Assembly: GCF_013394165.1 (NCBI RefSeq)
Contig: NZ_CP041330.1
Location: 2,658,501-2,722,500 of the forward strand
Length of the DNA stretch: 64,000 nucleotides
From: Pseudoalteromonas sp. Scap06
Lineage (GTDB): Bacteria; Pseudomonadota; Gammaproteobacteria; Enterobacterales; Alteromonadaceae
Direction: 5' to 3'
Positions 7,900 to 15,819 of the stretch are shown here, piece after piece; position 1 is the stretch's first letter; each line of letters opens with the position of its first letter. The notes beneath the pieces are model-generated. The model worked only from the letters and a program-made list of their open reading frames with translations, was not told the origin of the DNA and did no database searches. Position numbers and translations under genes: made by a program.

Positions 7900-9738
7900 T
7901 TACAAACTCCCACGCGCAAATTTAAACGCCGCGCCTTGCTGCGCTTGTTTTACTAGGTAAAACGCTTCTTTAAGCTGATGACGCTCTAACGAATTGAGTT
8001 TGTCTGGGTTAATACAATTACTAGGTAACCCTTCTTCGTTTATTTGCGTGCGCAGCCGAAGCTGAGTTAAAAATCGCCAACAATCTTTTAAATTATAAAT
8101 ATCTTCTTTGCTTAATAGTGAATACTTTAATAAAGCATCCAACCTCTCTTGGGTGTTAGCACGGCGAATGCCTACTTTTAATGCATAAAGTCGCGCTAGA
8201 TCGTTAATGATCACCACCCCGCGCTTTTTAAGATCGATGTACTTATGGTGTTGCTCTGTTTTTTCGGTTTTAAAGTTATTGAATAAACCAATCGGCGCAC
8301 TGTTAGCGTTAACATCGCTGGCCATTGCCGCATAAAAAAGATCATTGCGAGAAATATGGGTCAACTCTTCACAAAACTGGCTATAGAGTGTGGTTGAGCC
8401 TTCAATAAAGCGCAGATCAAAAAAGATTTTACAGTTGAGCATTGCCTGCGGTGTGGGACTGGTGATCCACTTTAAAAACTTCGCCCGCCAATCACTAACA
8501 CTCATTCGACATGCATCACTGCTAGCCATTATGTTACCAGGACAACGACGAATGCCGCACTCAACTAAGTTTTCACAAACAAATTCGCCCATCTGTTTAA
8601 AATATGCGTGCTGTTCATCGTTTAGACCATCAGGTAATAACAAGCCATTATCTTGATCTGAATGCAGTGTTTGCTCTTCGCGCGCTTGAGAGCCAAAACA
8701 AATAAAACTAAAACTGGTTGGCGCGGCGCCATGGTGTTGTTGAAATAAAAAAATTAGCCGCGAGGTCAACGCATCGGTTAAACCACTGAGTAACTTTCCG
8801 ATCAGCGAAATATCATCAATATTATTTGAAAACCCTTTTAATAACTCAGGAATTTCTTTCGCGTAACGTTTTAAATCAGCCACATTATGGGCCTTGTAAA
8901 TACGACCAATTAGCTGCACTGGGTCGCTTTTTTGTTGGCGTAGTAAGTCTGTACTGGTGATCATTCCTAGCGGTTTATGGTTTTCGTCAAGCACAGGTAA
9001 ATGATGAATATTATGCTTAAGCATTAAGTGCAGCGCTGAAAATACGCGGTTATTTTCAAATATAAACTTAGGCTTATTGGTCATAATACTATCGATAGCT
9101 TGCGCAGGGTCAACTTCATCGGCAAGCACTCGGTTACGTAAATCACGATCTGTAACCACACCAATAAGATGCGAATTTTCGGTGATCATCATTGATGAAA
9201 TCCCATGCTCTTGCATTTTTTTAGCACTATGACGGATGCTGGCATCGGGGGGCAGCGTAATCGCTTTGCGAGTCATGATCTCTGATATTTTACGCTCAGA
9301 CCAGCTGTCGTTGTTACTTTTATAATGTGATGACAGCAATCGATTAGCATGAGCACGAACAAAGTATTGCTCGAATGCTTTATATTCTCGACGTAAGTAA
9401 TCAAAATCCGTTTGGTCGAGCATATAGACAATGCCCTCTTTTTGTACTTCTAAACTGTTTTGTATTGAATCTCCCGTCAGTAACGAGGGATAACCAAAGT
9501 AATCACCTTGAGTTAAACGCGTTACCGTATCGCCTTGAGCATCCACTAAATCGTATAACCCGGAACGAATTAAAAATAATTTAGGCTGTTCACTGTTAAG
9601 CCATTGCGTTTGGTTTTCTCGGGTCAAATAAATACTATCGAGATGGTTAACAAAATAACTGCAGGCGCTGTCCTGTAACATTGAAAATGGTGCTTGCTTG
9701 TTAATAAACTGCGCGACTTCCTGTTGCTCACTACTCAT
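7900..9738 (-). CDS. cNMP-binding/CBS/DUF294 nucleotidyltransferase-like regulatory protein
   Basis: Cytoplasmic 612-aa protein with four modules. A cyclic-nucleotide-binding-like domain lies at about 15-135 (LFLIRSGLYDLVD, GDYFGYPSLL). A CBS pair follows at about 155-270 (IMTRKAITLPPDASI and HHLPVLDENHKPLGMI). The DUF294 nucleotidyltransferase-like domain at about 300-440 contains FGSQAREEQTLHSDQDNGLL, with the G-S and D-x-D pattern of the pol-beta fold. A DUF294 C-terminal helical domain fills 470-610. The fold resembles GlnD-type uridylyltransferases, but the target is unknown. It precedes the exonuclease by 5 bp and follows the actP-like operon, suggesting a role in signalling around organic-acid uptake. 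Confidence 0.9.
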   Translation of the reverse strand: MSSEQQEVAQFINKQAPFSMLQDSACSYFVNHLDSIYLTRENQTQWLNSEQPKLFLIRSGLYDLVDAQGDTVTRLTQGDYFGYPSLLTGDSIQNSLEVQKEGIVYMLDQTDFDYLRREYKAFEQYFVRAHANRLLSSHYKSNNDSWSERKISEIMTRKAITLPPDASIRHSAKKMQEHGISSMMITENSHLIGVVTDRDLRNRVLADEVDPAQAIDSIMTNKPKFIFENNRVFSALHLMLKHNIHHLPVLDENHKPLGMITSTDLLRQQKSDPVQLIGRIYKAHNVADLKRYAKEIPELLKGFSNNIDDISLIGKLLSGLTDALTSRLIFLFQQHHGAAPTSFSFICFGSQAREEQTLHSDQDNGLLLPDGLNDEQHAYFKQMGEFVCENLVECGIRRCPGNIMASSDACRMSVSDWRAKFLKWITSPTPQAMLNCKIFFDLRFIEGSTTLYSQFCEELTHISRNDLFYAAMASDVNANSAPIGLFNNFKTEKTEQHHKYIDLKKRGVVIINDLARLYALKVGIRRANTQERLDALLKYSLLSKEDIYNLKDCWRFLTQLRLRTQINEEGLPSNCINPDKLNSLERHQLKEAFYLVKQAQQGAAFKFARGSL

Positions 9739-9825
9739 AAATCATCCTCAATAAAAAAGCGACTTAACCTGAAATATGGTTATTTAATATAGCGATTATT
9801 TAATGTAGTCATTATTTAAACAAAT

Positions 9826-9851
9826 AAAAAGCCCGACTTAAGTCGGGCTTT
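9826..9851 (-). terminator. terminator of the DUF4212-actP operon
   Basis: AAAGCCCGACTT and AAGTCGGGCTTT form a perfect 24-bp palindrome (9828-9851), followed on the minus strand by T residues. It separates the symporter operon from the DUF294 gene downstream. Confidence 0.85.
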
Positions 9852-9878
9852 GATGCGTTATATCATTAGATATATGGA

Positions 9879-11603
9879 TTAGTGAGCATGCGCATCACTA
9901 GACCCTTTAGGATTACGAATACCTTCAACCATTTCTTGAATTTCAACTGGTGTCGGTTGAGTCATTTTCATAACACCTGCAGCTACTGCAAAGTTAATGA
10001 TCATGCCTACTAAACCAATCCCTTCAGGTGAAATACCTAAGAACCAATTTTCTGGGCTATTAAGCTCTGGACTCACAAACTTGAAGTAAATGATGTATGC
10101 AGCAGTAAAGGTGATACCCGTTACCATGCCTGCAATTGCACCATGTTTATTCATTGATTTAGAGAAAATACCCATAATAATTGCAGGGAAGAAGCTCGCC
10201 GCTGCTAAGCCGAAGGCAAAGGCAACAACCGAGGCCACAAATCCTGGCGGGTTAATCCCAAAGTAAGCGGATATTACAATAGCAATCATCGCTGCCAACC
10301 TCGCTGCAAGTAATTCTTGCTTGTCGGTTATATCCGGTTTAAGTGTCCGTTTAAGTAAATCGTGCGATACTGAGGTTGAAATAACCAATAGTAAGCCCGC
10401 TGTAGTAGATAGTGCCGCGGCAATACCACCTGCTGCAACGAGTGCAATAACCCAGGCTGGTAAGTCGGCTATTTCAGGATTCGCTAGTACCATAATATCG
10501 CGGTCAACATTTACTTCGTTTGCGCTATTAGGATCAGTGATTTTACCTGATGTGTAGAACATTTTGCCGTCACCATTTTTATCATTAAAGGTGATTAGGC
10601 CTGTGCGTTCCCAGTTTTTGATCCAAGCTGGTGCCTCTGCATACGCTGTACCACTTCCGTCTTTACCATTAATTGTATCAATCATGTTTACACGGGCAAA
10701 CGAAGCTACTGCAGGTGCTGTTGTGTAAACAATAGCAATAAACACCAGTGTCCATGCTGCTGAAATACGTGTGTCTTTAACGCGAGGTACAGTGAAAAAG
10801 CGAACAATTACGTGTGGTAAACCAGCAGTACCCACCATAAGAGCACCTGTAATTGCAAATACATCAATCATGCTCTTTGAGCCTTCAGTGTATTGGCCAA
10901 ATCCAAGCTCGGTACTTAAACCATCGAGCTTATCAAGTACATACATACCTGAGCCATCACTTAGCGTGGCACCAAAGCCTGTTTGTGGAAAAAAGTGACC
11001 TGTTGCCATCATAGAGATAAAAATAGCCGGTACTAAATAAGCAAATACCAGTACACAATACTGCGCAACTTGCGTGTAAGTAATACCTTTCATGCCACCA
11101 AGTACGGCATAGAAGAAAACAATGATCATACCGATATAAACACCGGTTTCAATTTCAACTTCTAAGAAGCGAGAGAACACTACACCAACACCACGCATTT
11201 GACCCGCAATGTAAGTAAAACAAATAAAGATGGCACATAAAATAGCCACTAAACGCGCAGTACGTGAGTAGTAACGGTCACCGATAAAGTCTGGCACGGT
11301 AAACTTGCCGAATTTACGTAAGTAAGGCGCTAAACACATAGCCAGTAGTACATAACCACCGGTCCACCCCATTAAGTAAACACTTCCGTCGTAACCCGCA
11401 AACGAGATAATACCCGCCATTGAAATGAATGACGCAGCACTCATCCAATCCGCAGCAGTTGCCATACCATTGGCTAGTGGAGGTACACCACCACCAGCAA
11501 CGTAGAATTCATTTGTGGACCCAGCTCGAGCCCAAATTGCAATACCGATATAAAGCGCAAAGCTTAAACCGACAATTATAAATGTGAGTATTTGAACATC
11601 CAT
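9879..11603 (-). CDS. actP: ActP-like sodium:solute symporter (acetate/short-chain monocarboxylates)
   Basis: Inner-membrane permease of the SLC5/SSS family, 574 aa, with about 13 hydrophobic segments. Family signatures are the N-terminal FYVAGGGVPPLANGMATAADWMSAASFI and YLMGWTGGYVLLAMCLAPYLRKFGKFTVPDFIGDRY. A hydrophilic insertion of about 60 residues (roughly 300-370), with DKNGDGKMFY, is typical of this subfamily paired with DUF4212. The most likely substrate is acetate or a related monocarboxylate, inferred from the family and the CrbS neighbour. It follows the DUF4212 gene by 10 bp and ends at a strong terminator. Confidence 0.88.
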   Translation of the reverse strand: MDVQILTFIIVGLSFALYIGIAIWARAGSTNEFYVAGGGVPPLANGMATAADWMSAASFISMAGIISFAGYDGSVYLMGWTGGYVLLAMCLAPYLRKFGKFTVPDFIGDRYYSRTARLVAILCAIFICFTYIAGQMRGVGVVFSRFLEVEIETGVYIGMIIVFFYAVLGGMKGITYTQVAQYCVLVFAYLVPAIFISMMATGHFFPQTGFGATLSDGSGMYVLDKLDGLSTELGFGQYTEGSKSMIDVFAITGALMVGTAGLPHVIVRFFTVPRVKDTRISAAWTLVFIAIVYTTAPAVASFARVNMIDTINGKDGSGTAYAEAPAWIKNWERTGLITFNDKNGDGKMFYTSGKITDPNSANEVNVDRDIMVLANPEIADLPAWVIALVAAGGIAAALSTTAGLLLVISTSVSHDLLKRTLKPDITDKQELLAARLAAMIAIVISAYFGINPPGFVASVVAFAFGLAAASFFPAIIMGIFSKSMNKHGAIAGMVTGITFTAAYIIYFKFVSPELNSPENWFLGISPEGIGLVGMIINFAVAAGVMKMTQPTPVEIQEMVEGIRNPKGSSDAHAH

Positions 11604-11613
11604 TGACTAGCTC

Positions 11614-11877
11614 CTATTCGTCTACGCCATATTTTTTATCTAACGTATTCATTTTGAAAACGTACACAAAAATCAAAGCCACAAAGGTATAAATCGCGCC
11701 TTGCTGGGCGAACCAGAAGCCAAGTTTAAACCCAAAAAAACGTACTTCATTAAGTACATCAACCAGTAATATGCCAAAGCCAAAAGAGACCACAAACCAT
11801 ACTGCTAATAATTTAAACAGTAATGAAATGTTTTCTGCCCAATAAGCTTTTGCTTGTTCTTCATTTTTAAAAGCCAT
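11614..11877 (-). CDS. DUF4212 small membrane subunit of the symporter
   Basis: An 87-aa protein with two transmembrane segments (about 20-40 and 52-75), matching DUF4212 (sodium/substrate symporter small subunit): AYWAENISLLFKLLAVWFVVSFGFGILLVD and GFWFAQQGAIYTFVALIFVYVFKMN. Members are almost always encoded just before an ActP-like permease, as here (10-bp gap). It probably assists or modulates the transporter. Transcription starts in the long divergent region shared with the CrbS-type kinase. Confidence 0.92.
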   Translation of the reverse strand: MAFKNEEQAKAYWAENISLLFKLLAVWFVVSFGFGILLVDVLNEVRFFGFKLGFWFAQQGAIYTFVALIFVYVFKMNTLDKKYGVDE

Positions 11878-12336
11878 TTTTATTTTCCCCTTTAAACATC
11901 ACGATTGTGATGGGTGGTTTTTTATATTCGTTAACCAATTTAGCAATGCAATTCAAATATTGAATTGCGACAATAGTCGTAACAACATATTAACGTTTCC
12001 GTAAACTGCGCATGATCAATTAATAAACAACTCATGAACCAGTTAAATTTCAGTAGCTTAATAGATTTTTATTGCTCAAACTTTTAGCCAAATTAAAACA
12101 AACCGTGGGAATAAGACATTAGTCTAACTAAATAGACAAAAACAAATTAACCCTTAAATATCATAGTTTTATTTTATTTATAGATAACATAAACAAAATG
12201 TATACCCCCTACTTTATTTGCAGCTAGGTATTGTTAATAAGCAAACTACTTCAAACTCCAACTGGCGCTCGCATCTTGAAATAGTTTGGGTATAGTTATG
12301 ACAAATTATAAAAACACTCTACGAGGTTAAATAAAC
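11878..12336. promoter_or_regulatory. divergent control region between the symporter operon and crbS
   Basis: The 459-bp AT-rich non-coding region has no credible ORF. It must hold promoters for both flanking transcripts. Visible structure: ATCAC-GATT-GTGAT (11898-11911) just upstream of the DUF4212 start, a perfect 9-3-9 inverted repeat at 11948-11968, and short AT-rich stretches near 12150-12200. I could not single out promoters with confidence. Confidence 0.6.
11948..11968. promoter_or_regulatory. perfect inverted repeat, candidate operator
   Basis: The arms GCAATTCAA and TTGAATTGC are exact reverse complements with a 3-bp spacer (ATA), giving a 21-bp palindromic site 71 bp upstream of the DUF4212 start. 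The size and symmetry fit a dimeric regulator such as a LuxR-, TetR- or GntR-type protein. Neither gene end lies nearby and no T-tract follows, so it is unlikely to be a terminator. Confidence 0.5.
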
Positions 12337-15300
12337 ATGACAGCTGTACTACTCATTGTTGCCTTTGGCTACATAGGCGTGCTGTTTTGGCTGGCAAATT
12401 GGGGTGATAAGACCACCCCACTTGCCAAGCGTATTAGTCATCACCCATTTGTGTATTCATTTGCATTGGGAATTTATTGTACTTCGTGGACTTACTATGG
12501 CTCGGTAGGCACCGCTGCTACTAGTAGTTGGAGCTTTTTGCCTATTTTATTAGGACCCGCCTTACTGTTTTTTTTCGGCCAAGGCTTTTTACGTAAACTG
12601 GTATTGGTGAGTAAAAAACAAAATATCACCACTATTGCCGACTTTATTTCAGCGCGTTACGGCAAACGCCAAACCACCGCTATTATGGTGACCATTATTG
12701 CCTTATTAGCCACTATTCCTTACATTGCATTACAATTAAAAGCGCTTAGTTCTAGTTTTTTACTTTTGCAAAATAGTAATCAAATATCTGGGGATATTTT
12801 GGCGTTATCAGCCACTTTAATGATGGCACTATTTGCTATATTTTTTGGCACGCGCAAAGTTGATGTAACCGAGTACCGCTCAGGCTTAATGCTTGCTGTG
12901 GCGTTTGAGTCGCTAATAAAGCTGTTTGCTCTGGCTGCTGTAGCAGGGCTTGCAATATATAGCTTATTTAATTTACCCACAGAGGGTTCTAGCCAAGTTG
13001 CCGAGTCAATTTGGCTGCATTGGGCGCAGTTTGACTTTTTTAGCTTTAACTTTATAGGTCAGTCACTAATGGCGGCAGCTGCTATAATTTGTTTGCCACG
13101 GCAATTTCATGTCACCGTGGTTGATAACCAAGATAAGCGCCATTTATTTACTGCTCGCTGGGCTTTTCCATTGTACTTGTTATTAACCGCAGCAATGATT
13201 TTACCTATTGCCACCGCTGCTATTCATCCAGAAATTGGTCGCAGTTTATCACCTGACAGCTTTGTACTGGCACTGCCTATGCTGCACGATAACGCTTTTT
13301 TAACCACCTTTGTGTTTATAGGTGGGCTTTCTGCTGCCACAGCCATGATTGTTGTTGCAACACTTACACTAAGCACCATGATCTCCAACGACGTGGTGCT
13401 CCCCTTAATGTTGCGCCGTAAATTTAAACGTAATTTAATCACCACCAGCTACAAATCCCGCATTTTATTAGTACGGCGTTTTACCATTGCTGGGGTACTT
13501 ATTTTAGCCTACTTCTATCAGCAATGGTTTGGTAGTGGCAGTGCGCTAGCCAGTATGGGGTTAGTGGCTTTCTCATTGGTGTCGCAATTATTGCCTGCTA
13601 TTGTGGGTGGTTTATATTGGCGAAAAGGTCATGCTTATGGTGTTTATGCTGGGCTACTCGCAGGGGTCATTTGTTGGGTGCTATTTTTAATGTTGCCTAT
13701 TTTAGAAGCCCCTAACCCACTAGACAGTGAGCTGCAACAAACGCTTATAACTAGAGGCACCTTAATCGCGTTGTTTGCTAATATTGGCTGTTACATTAGC
13801 TTTTCCTTGGGAGCTGAAGAGCGCTTAATCGATAAAATTCAAGCTGCGGCATTTGTTAATCCTAAAGATCAGGCCATTTTATCTCGTCGCTTAAATAAAA
13901 ACGTAAAAGCCACCGTATATGACTTTAAAATTTTACTGCAGACCTTCTTAGGCATTCAGCGTAGCCAACAAATTTTATCGCATTACGCACTCCATCATGA
14001 TTTAAACGACAACAATGCACACCCTCGCGCTGACTTTATTGCCTACTGCGAACGCGCACTAACTGGAGTATTAGGTGCTTCCTCTGCGCAAGCACTTATT
14101 CATACAGTATCATCTGGCAAACGAATGGCGTTTGAAGAAGTGGTAAACTTTTTTGATGAAACCACACAAGCACTGCAGTTTAATCAAAACTTACTATTTA
14201 CCTCACTCGAAAACTTAAGCCACGGACTCTCTGTGGTAGATAAAGATCTCAACCTCGTTGCTTGGAATAAGCGCTACAGCGAAATGTTTAACTACCCTGA
14301 GGGTTTTTTACAAGTTGGCCAGCCCATTGAAGAAATAATACGGTATAACGCAGAGCGCGGTGAATGCGGCCCCGGTGAAATTGATCGCCATGTTGATAAG
14401 CGGGTTCAGCATTTAAAAAATGGCAGCTCACATCACTTTATTCGTCATCGTCGAAATGGCCAGGTTTACGAAATGATAGGCAACCCACTACCTGATGGGG
14501 GGTTTGTAACGAGTTTTTCTGATATTACTAATCATATTAGTACGCAAAATGCGCTCGAAGAAATTAATATGGACTTAGAAAACCGCATTGAAGCGCGCAC
14601 CCAAGAAGTGCAAACCATTAATAGTAGCCTGCAAGCACAAATCGATAGTCGCGTACAAACAGAGCAAGCACTTACTTTAGCTAAACGTGAAGCTGAGCAA
14701 GCGAATGATAGTAAAACTCGCTTTTTAGCACTGGCCAGCCATGATATATTACAACCGCTCAATGCGGCACGATTATATCTCGCCGCCATTGATGAAACTC
14801 AATTAGATAGCACCAATAAAAATAACTTTAATAAGCTAGGTGATAGCCTCGATTCCACCGTGCATTTAATGTCGGCTTTATTAGAAATTGCCAAGCTAGA
14901 GCAAGGGGCAATGACCCCAAATCCTCGTCACTTTTACATTGATGATATTTTAGATCCCCTTAAAAGCGAATATGCGATTTTATCGAGCGATAAAGGACTC
15001 TCATTTAAAGTACGTTCAAATAAACAAATAGTACACAGCGACATTACTTACTTGCGCCGAATACTACAAAACTTACTGTCAAATGCGATTAAATACACGG
15101 AAAATGGCCGTGTATTAATTGCCTGTAGAAACAGAAAGCACAGTTTACGGATTGAAGTATGGGATACCGGCCCTGGTATTAGCGACATTGAACAAGCAAA
15201 AATATTTAACGACTTTTACCGAATTGAAGCTAGCGACAATAAAGGCGTTGGCTTAGGTTTAGGGGTGGTTAAACGTATGGCTGATTTATTGAGCCTGCCG

Positions 15301-15777
15301 ATTGATGTGGTTTCATTACCTAATAAAGGCAGCCGATTTAGCATTGAAGTGCCTTATGGTGATGCGCAATTAGTACAGCAAAAACAATCCAGTCAAAATA
15401 TAGTCGACAACCGCGCCGCGATAAATATTATTGCCGTTGACGACGACCCTGAAAACCTTGCAGCCATGGCTAGCCTATTAAAGCGCTGGCAGGCAAATTA
15501 CACCCTATTCGATAAAGTGGACGCGGTGTTAACTTATGCAAAAGAACAGGGCGCACCTGATGTTATTTTAATGGACTATCAGTTAGGTAATGATTGGGAT
15601 GGCATTACTTTAATTAAAGCGCTACGCGAGATTTGGCAAAGCGATATTCCGGCTATATTAATTACCGCAGTGCGAGACACTGAGCTAAAACAAATCACCA
15701 AAGCCGAAAATATTCATTATCTGAGTAAACCAGTAAAACCTGGTAAGCTTAAAGCACTGCTGAACCACAGCACTTAA
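12337..15777 (+). CDS. crbS: CrbS-type hybrid sensor kinase with SLC5 symporter domain
   Basis: Large 1146-aa membrane sensor. Residues 1 to about 480 form a sodium:solute-symporter-like domain with about 13 transmembrane segments (YCTSWTYYGSVGTA is characteristic). A linker of the STAC type follows, then a PAS domain (about 600-720, GLSVVDKDLNLVAWNKRY), a coiled coil (725-785), HisKA with phospho-acceptor H802 in LASHDILQPL, and an HATPase domain (NLLSNAIKYTENG, DTGPGI, GVGLGLGVV). A C-terminal receiver has DDD at 1035-1037 and phospho-acceptor D1080. Homologues CrbS/MxtR act through a LuxR-type regulator (CrbR/ErdR) to switch on acetate use. That regulator is not in this window. The start has GAGG 10 nt upstream. 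Confidence 0.92.
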   Translation: MTAVLLIVAFGYIGVLFWLANWGDKTTPLAKRISHHPFVYSFALGIYCTSWTYYGSVGTAATSSWSFLPILLGPALLFFFGQGFLRKLVLVSKKQNITTIADFISARYGKRQTTAIMVTIIALLATIPYIALQLKALSSSFLLLQNSNQISGDILALSATLMMALFAIFFGTRKVDVTEYRSGLMLAVAFESLIKLFALAAVAGLAIYSLFNLPTEGSSQVAESIWLHWAQFDFFSFNFIGQSLMAAAAIICLPRQFHVTVVDNQDKRHLFTARWAFPLYLLLTAAMILPIATAAIHPEIGRSLSPDSFVLALPMLHDNAFLTTFVFIGGLSAATAMIVVATLTLSTMISNDVVLPLMLRRKFKRNLITTSYKSRILLVRRFTIAGVLILAYFYQQWFGSGSALASMGLVAFSLVSQLLPAIVGGLYWRKGHAYGVYAGLLAGVICWVLFLMLPILEAPNPLDSELQQTLITRGTLIALFANIGCYISFSLGAEERLIDKIQAAAFVNPKDQAILSRRLNKNVKATVYDFKILLQTFLGIQRSQQILSHYALHHDLNDNNAHPRADFIAYCERALTGVLGASSAQALIHTVSSGKRMAFEEVVNFFDETTQALQFNQNLLFTSLENLSHGLSVVDKDLNLVAWNKRYSEMFNYPEGFLQVGQPIEEIIRYNAERGECGPGEIDRHVDKRVQHLKNGSSHHFIRHRRNGQVYEMIGNPLPDGGFVTSFSDITNHISTQNALEEINMDLENRIEARTQEVQTINSSLQAQIDSRVQTEQALTLAKREAEQANDSKTRFLALASHDILQPLNAARLYLAAIDETQLDSTNKNNFNKLGDSLDSTVHLMSALLEIAKLEQGAMTPNPRHFYIDDILDPLKSEYAILSSDKGLSFKVRSNKQIVHSDITYLRRILQNLLSNAIKYTENGRVLIACRNRKHSLRIEVWDTGPGISDIEQAKIFNDFYRIEASDNKGVGLGLGVVKRMADLLSLPIDVVSLPNKGSRFSIEVPYGDAQLVQQKQSSQNIVDNRAAINIIAVDDDPENLAAMASLLKRWQANYTLFDKVDAVLTYAKEQGAPDVILMDYQLGNDWDGITLIKALREIWQSDIPAILITAVRDTELKQITKAENIHYLSKPVKPGKLKALLNHST

Positions 15778-15793
15778 CGATTAATAAGAGCTT

Positions 15794-15815
15794 AAGCCCA
15801 GTAAGTACTGGGCTT
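15794..15815. terminator. bidirectional hairpin between convergent crbS and DUF2339 genes
   Basis: AAGCCCAGTA and TACTGGGCTT form a 10-bp stem with a 2-base centre. It sits in the 42-bp gap between two convergent genes. No clear T-tract follows on either strand, so it may be a weak terminator or an end-protecting stem. Confidence 0.55.
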
Positions 15816-15819
15816 GAAC

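Noticed and set aside
12261..12285. Sigma-54 promoter upstream of crbS
   Set aside because: TGGC and TTGA occur at roughly the right spacing, but the required GC of the -12 element is absent.
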